Notes: generated from the sequence alone by a model not told the origin. A stretch of 64,000 nt of DNA from Luscinia megarhynchos (GCA_034336665.1 JAPFBE010000002.1:13246906-13310905), one strand, 5' to 3'. Positions 12,489 through 25,155 are shown, numbered from the stretch's first letter. Translations and numbers: made by a program.

Positions 12489-14842
12489 AATTAATCATTT
12501 CTTGGCAAGTCACTTGTTTTCCAGTGAAAGCTGTTGCCTTTACTGTAAATGACCATTCAGAACTTTGAGCACCACAAGAATAATGTGTCTGTTTGGCTAG
12601 AAGACATGAGCTTGGGGATAATCTTCTACCTCTTTTCGTACAAAGAGATCTGTTAATGAGCCAGCACATTACTCAAGTGCTGGCAGCAGACAGCCTGCAT
12701 TTTAGAATGAGATCTAACTTTAAAAATATCCATCAGCTCCACAATGTGTCAGGTAACTGTACCTCACGGCAAATGAAGGTCCAATCTGCTAGGTCATGAA
12801 GAATTAATTATTTTAACACAAATTGTTCTGTAATTTCTATAGAGTTTTTTTAAACACAAAATAAAATCTTTTGCAGCTTTCCTGCATTACTCTTCAAAAT
12901 ACTGTTGGTCAAAAGGAAAAAATTAGGTTTTGCTCTATCTTTTGTGAACTGTAATAGAATTTTTTTATCTCCCAAATGGATTAGGTCTGAATATTAGCAG
13001 AATCAAATATGGTCTCAGCTGGGCCTCACTGCTTATTTTTTTCATGTGTGTATGGCAGGAGCACAGGCTGTGATATAAAACTGAAGAAACTTTCTACAAT
13101 TTATATGATCCCCTGGCTGTGAGCTAATTTCACATTCTAGATCTTATCTGCTGACACTGAGCTGTTTTAAGGTCCTTGTCAGTGCAGGGAGCCATTTAAA
13201 TAAATGTATCTCTTTGTTTGGGCAAATCATAGGACAGAAATTTCTCGTAGAGTTTGGTATATATTTCAGAAGTAGTGTCTTCATTTGATTCATATCCACA
13301 TCCATGAACATCTCCATATGACTGTCCCTGTTGACTGGGACAAGGAAAGTAGAGAATCCACAGGACCTATAGCAGCTTCTGGAATTTGTAGAGTATTTTT
13401 ACTAATTTAAGTAAACTGTCTTGATTTTATTTTTCTATTTTTAATGATGAGTATCATATTTAAGATTTAATTGCCTAACTCAGCTGCATGTGCATTCTAC
13501 ATCAAGAAGGCAAGGAACGTTTTCCTTTTGTCAAGAGCCACACGAGGGGCAGGAGAGTCATGGAGGGATTCTCATGGAATTAATCTAAATTTTCTGATTT
13601 TCTAAATTGCTCTAAATTTTCATTTTTCAAATAAAGCAGTGAATGAGACAGTGCTCTCATTCAGGTACCAAATGAGATGGCAATCCAAGCAAGGCCAAGA
13701 GGTGCAGCCCCAGAAGTCAGGAGGACACTTTACTGTTAGTGGCATGTTATACAGCTTTTCCTTCACAGTTTAGCCCACCTCCTTCTGTTATGAAGGTAAA
13801 ACCAGAAGTGCTTCTGAAACTGAAATAGAATTCCTCTTCCCCTACCACTGAGATGTGCCATTCACATACAGACAAGTAGCACACGTTCTGCCACCCCAGA
13901 AAGAGATTCAACGTCTGTGTTAGCAGCCAGAAGGAGTCCAGGCTTCCACTGACAGTTCAAATTGATCTTCTGGTTGGAGAACCTCCCAACACAGCTGAAA
14001 GAGTCATCTTTTATCTGAGCTGAAATCCTGTTCTCTTTTAATACGACTGTTCTCTGACTCTTGCAAAGTCCTTGCTGTTTTGGCATTTTTTCCTGGTGTT
14101 TGTATGATACTTGTTTTAACATGCTGCCCATTTTTCATTCTGGGACAGTGCTCAAAGATTTGCCCATAAATGCCACTTTAACTCAGTGAATGCTGCTTTT
14201 TATCACTGAATTGCTAAAGGCATTTCTGGTGTTTCTCCCGACCACTGCTTTAGCTTGTTGGTTGGTTTGTTGAAACTAATTTGAGCACAGGCACAATGGG
14301 TTAACATTTTCCTGCTTGTTTGTCTAGTGATTGATTGTTTGTCCAGGTTGTGAGACCAATCTGTAGCAGACAACAGAATACAGACATTTTATAAGAGAGG
14401 CACATAAAGACCTGCATACATTTATGAGAGGAGCATTCTAGGGGACAGAGTGAGGAAAGAGAGAGAAAACCAAAAAAACTATAGATGTTGTCCAATGAAA
14501 TACAATGGAACAGGATCAACATTAATTTTCCTATTTCATGCCCTTCACAATTTTTCACTGTGCAGCTTCTTGTTATATGGGAAAGGCCTCTGTTTCAAGG
14601 TGCCTTGATAAGAGGTGCACAACTTCCAGCACACTCAGCTGGGATACAGAGTCCAGGAGCTTTGAGGAGGAGGTGGTAGGAAAGGAGGCAGTGCACTCCC
14701 ATGTACCCTATGGACAGAGTAGCACTGAACCATTGCATGACTCATTGCTATTTCTGCTTCTACAAATGAGAACAAAATGGTGACAGTCTTCACTTTGGTC
14801 CTTTTAATTCCATCTCCTTTCCAGAGTAGCTGTACTGAACAG
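12489..14842. other. Unique noncoding sequence
   Basis: No gene or repeat is recognised. Frames stay below 90 codons. The composition is typical for the window, and there is no CpG cluster. Confidence 0.5.
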
Positions 14843-14945
14843 TTATAGAGTCACAGAATGGCTTGGATTGGAAGAAATCTTAAAGATTGTCCAGTTCCAA
14901 ATCCCCTGCCATGGGCAGTGACACCTCCTATCAGAGCAGGTAGAC
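14843..14945 (-). mobile_element. CR1 LINE 3'-end fragment
   Basis: Read on the minus strand, this is the conserved terminal part of an avian CR1 retrotransposon. It ends in a degenerate octamer tail (ATTCTGTG-like, seen on the plus strand as TCACAGAATGG). Inward, the plus strand shows the characteristic words for 'GGATTGGAAG', 'AAAGATTGTCCAGTTCCAA' and 'CCCTGCCATGGGCAGTGACA'. Only about 100 bp remain, so the copy is strongly 5'-truncated, as most CR1 insertions are. The fragment cannot encode protein. The match is recognised by eye, and the subfamily is not assigned. Confidence 0.85.
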
Positions 14946-17900
14946 AAAAGGATGCAATGTTATCCCCTCTGACCCTTGGGCAGCACAGGAGAATCAATCC
15001 CCTTGCTTCACAGTGGGAACCTGTCAGTGAGATTAGTCCAGTGAGATTAGCAACACTAAGACTGGTCCCTGACAGCTGTACTTAATTCCAGGGTTCTCTT
15101 CAAACACCAGGGACTGCTGAGACTTTCTTTACAATCTACTGTATGGAAAGCCTCATCACAAAAATCCCTCTTTTCTTTTCAACCAGATCAAGGAGATATT
15201 TTAATTAAAACTACCAGTGGCAGTACTGGTGCAGTAGGACACTAGGAACCCTTTCTCTGTGGCAGTTTCTCAGCACAAATGATTCTGTGTGTTTGTGGTC
15301 ACATATTTGATTGACTTGGTTCCCAAGCTGATGTTCACAGTGCTGTATTCATCTTGCTCAGATGGCTGTGACATGCTGCCTGAATGCACTGATGCTGACA
15401 GTGAATGTGAGGAGAACCAGACAGTTGACAGCATCTCCATTTTTCAGAGCTGATGTAGGATGATCTATCACATGATGCTAGGCCACAGCCTGTCATTTAT
15501 ACAGCTACAGCTGTAATGTGGGTAAAATGAGCAGAAATGAGAGAGAAGTGACAAGAGGGGAGAAAAAAAAAGAAGGGAGGTGTTGACACTATTTTGCATG
15601 AACATATTTTATTTAAATGAAGGCTATATTCATCCTACATCTCAGGTCTACCTGCTATTTCTGTGGGCTGGAACAGCATTGACAGCCCATCCTTGCTTGC
15701 TGTTTGGGGAAATGTGTCTGCTCAGGGCAGGCACTGGAGATCTTTTGGGCTGGTCCTGTGCCCCATCCATCATGGCTGTTAGAGAAGCCTTCCTCACTCT
15801 TGCTTGAAATGCACAAGCATCTAAAGGAAATGCTGCATTGTAAGGGCAGCATTCAGAAAGGTCTTCCATGTGGTGACTGCCTACTTGCCCACCTGTTCCC
15901 ATGTCATCCCTGAAACAGGAGGTTGAGCCCTGTTGTCGAGTGGTGTGGCATGAGCTGGACTGTCCCAGTCTTTGTGCCAGGAGCTGTGAGGCTGAATTGT
16001 ATGTTGTGAGCCCCAGCTGATCCCCAACTTAACTTCTTCTCTAGCACATGTTATAAATTTCTGGTGGCCTAAATGTGCAGGGAATGTGGTGTGCACTGTT
16101 TGCCATGCTGGGGGCTTAGGAGAGAAACAGAACAAAGCTTCTGCCCATTCCTCATTCTCTGATCACCTTCTTACGAGTGAATGGAAAGTCAGTGGCACTC
16201 AGCTCACTTGTCTCTGGTTATGGGGGTCACAGAGCTTGCAGAGGCAGGTGTGTGTGTAAGTAAGGTCATTCCTATGCATCTTTTAAAGCCTTGCTTGGCT
16301 CTTCAGTCATATTCTTGTGCCTAACTTGGGTTAAAAAGAAAGCCCCATGATGTCTGTGGTACTTCTGTGACAAATGTTACATTTTTCTTAGTATCACATA
16401 CTTCTGTTGAGATGACTGGAGCACCACACTTGACAATGATGAATTATTTACAGCAGACCAACAGCCATTTATCCTGTGGTACCATCTGCCATAAAGATCA
16501 CATTTTGTCTTAGCAGTTTTCTCCCTTTGTTATTCTTTGAAAGAATATTTGAAGATGTGGAAGCAGTGAGGAATGGATAACCACCTCTGGGCCATGTTTT
16601 CAGTGGTGTGTTCAGATGCTTCTGGACAACAGTGTTAAAGGTTAAATGCTCTTGGCATTTGATTGGGAAAACTCTAGCAAAGGTGAAGTGAATGATGCAA
16701 GCCTAGCATGAGCTTTAACTGTTTAGGATGTTTCCCATGTGCATCCTTTGCTGGTCTCCTTGGTATAAGGGTCATGTAGTGGGCAAGGAGGAGGTGTGAC
16801 TGGAGCAGAACTGGCAGATGGTCCCTTGAAGGTCGTTTCTTGTTGCTATCTCCTGTAGTGCTGCCATATGCTGTGCAGGGGGATGTTTCCTTCCTCTTCA
16901 TGGAGTGTAAACTCATCAAAACAGCAAGTGCAGCATGCCATGAACCCTCAGCACTTGAAGTTTCTGAATAGTTCTGTGGCTTTAAGACATTTTTAGTATG
17001 TAGTCAAAGAGCATAAAGAACAAAGAAATTTTGAAAAGAAATTTTTAAAAATCTGTCCATTGTGAACGTGGAGTTTTTCTTTTAATGGCTTAACATTTTT
17101 CTTCTGAAATTGTCTTTCTGCTTATAAAAAAGTTTATTTTTATTTGTTTTTCCCATAAAACCTTTCTTGTAAGCTGTGAACATGGAGAGTATTGCATAAG
17201 GATTTTTGGGGGATTAAGTGCTACCACTGCTTCTGGAATCAAAGCTGCTCCTCTCAGCTGCTGGTAACAGCACAAGTTTCCAATAGAAAGTACCTGGAGA
17301 AAACAGCCACAGCAACTGGGGTGTGGGGAGGTAAAAAGTGCATCAAACAGTTATTGGTTATGTCTTGAATTAAGTTAGTATTTCTGAGCCACTTGTGCAA
17401 GTTTAAGTCCATTTCCAGTAGAGTCTTTCTGAGACTGGGAGTGAAAGCACATGCAAACCTTTGTTCTACATAATACATGATCATTAGATAATGTTTGTCC
17501 CATTCCTTTTCTTTTGTTAGTTGTCATTAATTACATCAAGAGAAGTTGTTTATCCTGAAAGACCAGACAAAGGTATAGATGAGTTTGTAGAGGAACAAGA
17601 CTGGTATAAACTTTCAAGGGAATTTGGTACCAGAGTAAAAGGCAACAAGTCTGAGTAAAGAATCAGGATATCTTTGCCCATTCAAATGACTTGAAACCTT
17701 TTAGAAAGGTCTTGACTCTCTTAGTGTTTAGGCCACCTAATGCCACTGGAATTATTGTTTAGCATTACTCAGATTTGGTTGACCCAAACAATAACAATAA
17801 TCCTGAATTTTACAGCTCTTAAGAAGAAGTAAAACTTTTGGTCAAGTGACTCAATCAACTGACCTGGAACTAAGGTAAAGACCCAAGAGCTTCTTGTAGC

Positions 17901-18166
17901 CAGGCCACCAAGGCTCAGGGTGATATAATTTTTCTTTAGTTTATTCTTCTTTTTAGCTCCTTAGGCTTCATTTACATATGTGTGTCAGTCTGTTTACAGT
18001 TTGCTGTTAGAGCTATTTTTGAACACAGTATTTTATGAGGTGAATAGCAATAGGTGGGTTTAGGATTGCAAAAGGAGTCCACATTAAGTTAAAAAATCAG
18101 TTAGCCAAAGTGATATTTGACACTACTATTTAAAGCTGTAATGTTTACCTGTGGGTTGTAATAAAG
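14946..18166. other. Unique noncoding sequence between two CR1 fragments
   Basis: No exon was recognised. A 14-bp tandem duplication of CAGTGAGATTAG occurs at 15,025-15,050, just beyond the CR1 end. Frames stay under 86 codons and several overlap on opposite strands (15,580-15,913). The stretch at 15.6-16.1 kb is somewhat less AT-rich than its surroundings but shows no CpG enrichment. Confidence 0.5.
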
Positions 18167-19083
18167 TATTACAGAATTACAGAATCAGTTTGGTTGGAAA
18201 AGACCTCTGAGACGATAGAGTCCAACCTGTGACAGAACACCACCATGTTAACTAGATCCCAGTACTGAGTACCTCGAGGGATGGTGACTCTGCCACCTCC
18301 CTGGGCAGCCCATCCCAAAGTCTAATCACCTTTTCTGTGAAGAAATTCTTCCTGATGTCCAACCTAAACCTCCCCTGGCACACCTTAAGACTACGTCCTC
18401 TTGTACTGTCACTGGATGCCTGGTAGAAGAGACTGATCCCCACCTGGCTACACTCTCCTTTCAGGCAGTTGTAGAGTGATAAGGTCCCCCCTGAGCCCCC
18501 TTTTCTGCAGACTAAACACCCCCAGCTCCCTCTGACACTCCTCATCAGACCTGTGCCCCACAACCTTCCCCATCTTTGCTGCCCTTCTCTGGACATGCTC
18601 CAGCCCCTCAATGTCTTCCTTGTGGTGAGGTGGCCAAAACTGAACACAGCACTCAAGGTGTAGCCTCACCAGGGCTGAGTGCAGGGGAATAGTGATTTCC
18701 CTGGCCCTGCTGGCCACACTATTGCTGATATAGGCCAGGATGCCACTGGCCTTCTTGGCCACCTGGGCACAGCTGGCTCATGTTCAGCTGCTTTCAGCCA
18801 GCACCCCCAGGTCCTCTTCTGCTGGGCAGCTCTCCAGCCCCTTTGTCTCCTAGAGTGCTGCATGAGGCTATTGTGGCCAAAGTGTACAACCTGCTGCTTG
18901 GTCTTGTTGAGCCTCATACTTTTGGTCCCAGCCCATTGATCCAGCCTGCCCAGACCTCCCTGCAGAGCCCTCCTGCCTTACAGCAGATCAACACTCCCAC
19001 ACACCTTGGTGATATCTGCAAATCTGCTAATGGTACAATCAATCCCCTCATCCAGACTACCAATAAAGACATTAAGCAGAACA
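18167..19083 (-). mobile_element. CR1 LINE, 5'-truncated, decayed ORF2 C-terminus
   Basis: This is a 0.9-kb minus-strand CR1. The plus-strand left edge (TTACAGAATTACAGAATC) is the reversed octamer tail, followed inward by the usual 3' untranslated part. On the minus strand, two frames shifted against each other (18,448-18,762 and 18,252-18,500) carry the hallmarks of the CR1 ORF2 C-terminus: '[10 protein letters not shown]', 'CVQFW', 'HVQRRAAK', 'GRFRLDIRKNFFTEKVI' and 'LPREVAESPSLEV'. Further upstream at 19,011-19,022 the reverse-transcriptase motif normally read as FADD is FADI, so one catalytic aspartate is lost. Frameshifts, a lost catalytic residue and truncation at about 19,083 show a dead copy. 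No target-site duplication was identified, as is usual for CR1. Confidence 0.93.
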
Positions 19084-20295
19084 TATATGAACAGGAATTC
19101 TGACAGTGTATGCAATTATAAAATTTCTCTTAACATCAGATGCTGAGAATTAATTTATTGCATTTGTAAATGTTGATCTGGTGATAGATATCATCCCATT
19201 GTATCAAATTATGAACCTTGTTAAATACCTACATTTTTTTGGTTGGGTAGTGGTGGTGGTGTATTTAACAAGCTACATAGTTTATATTGCTAAACTGACC
19301 CTTTATCTACAAGCCTTTTCTTCTTTGTATTTTAAAAAGCATATACAATGTTCATGCAGTTTCCTTGATTACTTCTGCCACTATAGCAAGGCAATACTTT
19401 TGTACTCTGGTAAGTTTAGACATGTGAAAACTGCAAAGCTTAAAGAGAAATAATGACCATATTACAATTTTACTTTCTTTATCCTTTGACATTGGAAGAT
19501 GATTTTCACATTGATTTGAAGGTATGGAAATTTAGAAATCATGGTCTTATGTTTTTTTAATTCTCTACTCTAGAACTGCAGTTTGAAACACCAGTGTGTT
19601 TTCATTCCTGACCACAGAAAGTACTACTTTAGCTACTACTTCTGACATGGCTTATTGTTGTGCTTTTGTTGAGGGGAAAAGTGATCTCCTTTTTATGAAG
19701 AAAATATTATATGGTCTGTCCTTCCTCTTTTTAAGGAAGGGGATTGTCAATAGTTTTAAATGTGTTTCTGGGCTTTCCTTAGGTCTCAGAAATTTTGTCT
19801 CTTGGTGGAAGCAACTCCTGTGTTTATTTTGGCTGTGATTGTTGAAGTAGTACAATTGACATGGTGGTGAGAAGGATTTTAGAAATATTCAGAACACCCA
19901 GGTACAAAATGTTGTGCAGGAAGCTGGAGAGATGCAATTCACCTTCAGAAGAAACACAGCTCCTCTGGCTGAGTGTATTGATGGAGCATCTGTGTGTGAA
20001 TAGGCCACCTGTAGCACCTGCTCCCTATGCCCATCTTCCACAGCAGCCAATTTCTTCACAAAGTGAAAGTCTTTGTCTTAATGGGAGTGTATAACAATGT
20101 AATGTGACTTTTGGAAATGTTACAACAAGTTCTGAATGATAGATGAAATGAAAAATCCCTGTCTGGTGAAGAGAAAGCATGTCCTGCTCTGGATGATACA
20201 CTGCCAACAGTTCTAACAAGAGGCTCCTTCACAGATTTTCCACCTCAATCATCAATGCAGTTGCTGTCCCCTGAGCAAAATCTCTCCTCTACCTC
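19084..20295. other. Unique AT-rich noncoding sequence
   Basis: No gene was recognised. Frames are at most 90 codons (19,181-19,453, plus), rich in aromatic residues because of T-rich composition. A short TGG run (about 19,248-19,262) is the only simple repeat noted. Confidence 0.5.
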
Positions 20296-20318
20296 TTTTT
20301 TTTTTTTTTTTTTTTTTT
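20296..20318. repeat. Poly-T mononucleotide run (23 T)
   Basis: This is the longest uninterrupted homopolymer in the window. It is flanked by pyrimidine-rich sequence on both sides (CTCTCCTCTACCTC before, CCCTCTGC after). No gene copy precedes it on the minus strand that would make it a poly-A tail. It is a probable length-variable marker. Confidence 0.9.
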
Positions 20319-21373
20319 CCCTCTGCAAGCAAAGAAATATTCTTCAGGTTCATAGCTTACTCATTGTCTAAAATGTTCAATAATCTTCCTCTGCTTAGAG
20401 TAGTGACAGTCTCTATAGGAAGCACCTTCTCCCCCAAATTAATTCAGCTTGTTCAAGTAGTTTTATAGTAGTTTTACTCCATACACTGAAGGAGTGGGCC
20501 AGGCAAACCTTAGTCAGTGATACAGTCAGTAGTGTATAGCATCTACTGATGTATAACATCAAGTTTGAGGTAAAGGTTAGCAAGAAAATTAACAATAAGG
20601 CCAAGAAAAGAGCAATCACCTGGATTAAGATTACTGTTTCAACAAAAGAGTGTTTTTTAATACAGTCGAGCCCGAGCTGGTATATATTGGTATGGAGAAT
20701 AGAATAAATCACATTTTGGAAAACAGTGGTTTATGGATAGACTTAGGTGGCATCATGGATAATTCCTTTAATTTTAATTTTTCCTGCTGTGTTGTGGCAA
20801 AAAAGGGGTGGTGTGATCCATGAAAAAGAGAAACACTTAATATTGTTTGTAGTCATCTTCATCAGGTAATGTGTCCTGTTCTGTCTAAATTTGGCTATGA
20901 AGGGAGTTAAGGACTGGAAAACAAACATCAGGATGAGGAGAGTCAAAAATTCAGAGTATTCAGGTAATTTGAGAGCAGGGTGAGAGGTCAGTCTGAAGAA
21001 GACACCTGACAGCAGAGGCTTTTCCACCTGGCTGACAGAAGCTGAAGATCAGCTAACTCATTCTTGAAATAAGAAGCTGCTTTCTGGCTGCGAGGTCTCT
21101 TGATGATGAGAGCCTTTCTCATCCTTTTCCTTAATGGGAAAGCATTCAACTCACAAGCTTATAGACAGCAAGACAATTAACAGACCCGAAATTCTCTGAA
21201 GATGATCAGGGCAGATTTCTTTGCATCTCCTCCCTTGCGCAAGGAATGAAGGTTTCTGTGCGCGGCTTCTTTTCATTGTTATTAACTGCTCTCCCCTGCA
21301 GCACAAGAGATTGGCCAGAGCACCAGATCTCTTTGTAGGTGGCATACAGAGTGAATACTGATTGCCTTAGTTG
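20319..21373. other. Unique noncoding sequence with a C/EBP-type palindrome
   Basis: No gene is recognised. The one notable element is a 12-bp perfect palindrome at 21,233-21,244 (CCTTGCGCAAGG) that contains TTGCGCAA, the optimal C/EBP dimer site. It lies about 130 bp before a probable ancient repeat. Confidence 0.45.
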
Positions 21374-21510
21374 GTTTGGGAGGGAATTTTCCCTGGGTCA
21401 GGTTGGCAGGCTCAGTGGATCTTTCACCTCATATAGCATGAGGTGTGGTTCGTCTGCTAGGATCATTTGTGTACATCTCACATGATTAATTCCTTGCCAT
21501 TGCATGGCTT
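21374..21510 (+). mobile_element. Probable ancient CR1-like repeat remnant
   Basis: The sequence around 21,374-21,410 (GGGAGGGAATTTTCCCTGGG followed by TCAGGTTGGCAGG) and the following 'CACCTCATATAGCATG' and 'ATCATTTGTGTACATCTCAC' resemble an old dispersed repeat of birds, turtles and crocodilians, which I associate with CR1 3' regions in this orientation. The typical terminal tail is not present, so only an internal part remains. The assignment is from memory of the family and is uncertain; it could instead be a conserved noncoding element derived from such a repeat. Confidence 0.4.
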
Positions 21511-24500
21511 CCTCAGCTCTTGCCAGCTCTATGCCTGTAGCAGATAGTTTTCTAAGCAGAGAAATGCTTTTCCTTCGTTAAAGTCTTTGAGCATCAACTA
21601 CATGTTTTGGTTAAAATTAATGGTCTGTGAATACACAGTAGGTGCATCTGGTATCCTTTTTGGCCCTAACTTTTAGGAAATTATATCTATATAATGCTGT
21701 CTGATTGGTTAAGGCTGGGGTGGTTATTCAGGAAACTGGTCTTTTCTGTTCTGAAAAATGGCCTGACTCCCTTAGAGGTTCCTGTTCTGACAGCCTGAGA
21801 AAAATCTTGCTCTCTATGGAGCAGAAGTCCAGCTTACTTGAGTTTAATTTCAAACAACAGTCAACATATACAGTTCAAATTGTGCTTTTCCATGGGTAAA
21901 AAACATGCAATTTTATAGGCTGATCTCAACTGAATGTCTGTTGAAAGAATATCCTCTTCATTATACTCAGCTTTCTGACTCTGTGTGGAAACTACCAGTG
22001 CAAAAGTAAAGGTAACTCACGTTAAGTGGTGCTCTGGTAGTTAAAGTAGTTCAACAGCCATGGATGCCTGTCTTGCTGTGTGCAAGGAGCTCCCTTTCTA
22101 CAGTGATTTTTTCCATGTCAGAGAAGTCAAACTCAGGTATTTCTGAGTTTGAATTATTTTTTCAGAAAGCATACAATTTAGCCCTTAGGTCTGTCTACTT
22201 CAGCAAAATAACAAATCCTCCCTTCAAAATATAAACTTTGCAGCCTCAGGGGCCCTGTGATGTATGTGACGAAGAACTTGACCTTCTCCATATGCAAGCA
22301 AGTATTTGTAAATGTTTATGTGCATAGGATTATACTATAATATGTATTTTAAGAAAATTTTTGCTTCACTGGAGCTAGAATTTCACCATACAGGTACATA
22401 CAGGTGTGTAAAACTAATGCATGCATGAAATGTTCAGTCGAAATTCTGGGATTTGTGAAATATGCAGCAGCAGCACAGAAACAGACATCATATAAACAGT
22501 TTGATAGTTGTCTTTCACATTATGATCAAAACCAGAGATATCTCAGAGTTTTTTTTGTGAAGGACCTTTGCAGAAACACCATAAGTAATCAAGATTCACT
22601 CTGTGCATATCAGGAGAACCCGTGTCATTGGTTTGTGTCTGGCTTCATCCCATAAAGTGGAAAACAGCAGCAATTGTGTGACTCTATTCAAGTGCTATCT
22701 GTTGTTCTGCATCTTTCTTCTTTGCACCCCAAACTAAAAACTTTCAAATAAAAATAACGGAAAAACAGAATACTGTATTTCTAAGCTGAGTTGTCCTTAA
22801 AAATTCGAATGAGTCATTTAGATAACATTCACAATACCAGCAGCTCCAGGGCACTTTAGAGAATATGTTTCAACACAGAGACATTTGAAACAAAAATTGT
22901 AATGTTCTAAATGGAATTAGATGAGCAAAACCGTGTCATAGAGAGATGAAATATAAATAAGTGCTTTAGGCCCACTCCATGAAAAATGTATGTGCTTTTT
23001 TAAAAGCATTTTTCTTCTGCAATGGTTTAATTTCTGTAGAAAACAGTGGTTGCTTGTGAGTTGTTTCTGTTATTTTCTTTTTTCCTTCCTAGTGCATTCT
23101 CCCAGAATATGCTTTTGCCACTCCATAAAGCCTTTTCCACTGAATGTCTGTCTCTCTATTAAGCCCCCAAGGAAAACTCTACAAGCCAAAGGCAGATGGG
23201 AAACAATAGGCATTCCATGTTCAAATGTACAACCTACAGAAAATTCATTTGTCAAAAGTCTGAGGAACATTTCCAAGGAGGCTGCTTCATAAACAATGTC
23301 CACACGGGGCAGATTTGACTTGTGCTACCACTTTCCATGCACACATTCCATAAGAATTTAATAGGATGTTTACTCTTCAATTAATAGTTAAAGCAACATT
23401 TACAGAATCTTTATTCCAAATCCCAGTCTCATTTCTGCTTTCCTTTCCTCTCCCCTCCCACCCTACATTTTAAATCTCTTTAATCTTTTACGTGCACTGA
23501 CTCCTTCTTTTCACAGAAGACTTAACCTAACCTTCTATTAAGACCAAATCAGACTCAGGCTTCTTTAATTCTTTATTTTCTTAGACTTTTTAAACTCTCT
23601 TTTAGTACCTCTTGGAGTGGAGCTCCTTCATTGGTGAGTATGCAAATCCCACCATGGTATCTGTCTTTGAGACATCAATAACTAATGCAAGTACTGTAGT
23701 GTTGAAAGTTAATCTAACCTTCTGACTCATGCCTGGAAGAGAAAAGTTACTCTAATTGGTGCTGTCTAGCAGACAACATACCTGCTTTTTAAACCTCTGA
23801 TTACTTATGGTAAAGGTTTGTTTTCATTCCTCGGCTTTGTATTGGCTAAATATTTTTAATGTGATTAAGGTGCTGATTCTCTAAAGCTGTGAAATCACTT
23901 TGGGTCCTGTGGACTTCAACAGATTCCTGATCAAACCCCAGATTAGGGGCAAGGAAAACAGGGAAGACTTTGCCTATACCTGGATATAGGGACCCTGCTT
24001 TGAGTACCATCAGTATCTGAACTTGTTCAGGAGTAATCCAGAGGTGAGACCAATTAGAGCTGTAAAGATATCAGCCAGCTATTCTGCCCAAGCACCTTCT
24101 GAATACAAAGATTGCCAAATAGGCAGCTCTGATTCAGAGTGCTCTCATCAGATAGATGGTCATAACCACCTTCTGTATTAGACCAATTTGAATTTACCTA
24201 GGATACCCAAATCCCACAACTGGTGCTTAAGATAGCAGGTAGTAGTTTCTGATGCCAAAGCAAAATTATTTAAAATGTGACTTCAGAAAATTAGTTATCC
24301 ACAAAATGGAAGATTCAGTTTTGATTCTGTACTTAATCAATGGCCATGTATTGCTCTGCAAAATAATGAAGTGTTGGAAGGTGGCTTGAAACCAGAGGTA
24401 CTTTACATATATTTCTATAACATAATCTAGCACTAAAAAATGCATAATCAATTCTTAGCCTCTGGACTTCAAAAAGAGCATTTGCAAATAATAGACCTGA

Positions 24501-25006
24501 AAAAGTAAAAACCACCCCAGAAGAGTGGAAGATACTCAATGGCATCTTGCCATGTGCCAAAGAACATTGTAATTTCTGCCCAAGAGACATCAAATTCATC
24601 TGAATGGGCCATTACTCAGAACCTGGACTTCCCCCTCTCCTGAGCTGCATGGAAGTGCAGCAGTATGAATGAGCATGAAGCCAATGGCATGCTGGCAGCT
24701 TTGGGTAAGGTTTGTCCAGTGTCAGCACTTGCCTCAGACACCAAGGTCACCAGTAATTTTTTGTCTGTTAGGACTATGGAAGTTGTTGGCTTTCCAAGGT
24801 CTGACCAGTACAAGAGGAGAAGTTGCAGCCTGATCCTTGTGTAATGTTGGGTAGAAGTGCAGAGTGGATGTGGTTTTTAAATGGATCCAGATCTCTTCAC
24901 TGGAGCTGCTAAGTGTGTTTATGGCTGTCACAGGAGCTTTCACCTGCCCGACCTGGGGCCAAGAATCTCCATCTGCAAGATGCTGACGCAGTCTATGTGT
25001 TTCATT
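21511..25006. other. Unique noncoding sequence
   Basis: No gene or further repeat was recognised. Frames reach 100 codons at most (22,990-23,292, plus), without family features. Pyrimidine-rich sequence at about 23,420-23,600 is the only visible compositional shift. Confidence 0.5.
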
Positions 25007-25035
25007 GCCCTCTGGTGGAGTGTCCACCAGAGGAG
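25007..25035. promoter_or_regulatory. Paired CTCF-like cores in an inverted repeat
   Basis: The segment is an almost gapless inverted repeat. Arm one is CCTCTGGTGGA (25,009-25,019), then a 3-base spacer (GTG), then the perfectly complementary arm TCCACCAGAGG (25,023-25,033). On the minus strand, 25,007-25,018 reads CCACCAGAGGGC, which matches the CTCF core consensus CCASYAGRKGGC at every position. On the plus strand, 25,024-25,035 reads CCACCAGAGGAG, matching 10 of 12. The two sites therefore point away from each other across the hairpin. Binding is inference; a plain hairpin or chance is possible. Confidence 0.4.
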
Positions 25036-25133
25036 GTATTGCTGCTCCCAGTTGCAGCAGTCTGTGCTGCTGGTGTAGGAGAAGCAGGTGCTACAGGAAG
25101 TGAAGAAAAATCCAGCAAGTATTGGTCAGGGCC

Positions 25134-25155
25134 TTTTTTTTTTTTTTTTTTTTTT
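25134..25155. repeat. Poly-T mononucleotide run (22 T)
   Basis: An uninterrupted T run lies 100 bp downstream of the CTCF-like inverted repeat. The apparent frames crossing it on both strands (24,913-25,221 plus; 25,002-25,193 minus) contain Phe or Lys homopolymers and are not genes. Confidence 0.9.

Noticed and set aside
15270..15290. CR1 tail-like word ATGATTCTGTG
   Set aside because: Sequence upstream does not follow the CR1 3' end, so a single short word is not enough.
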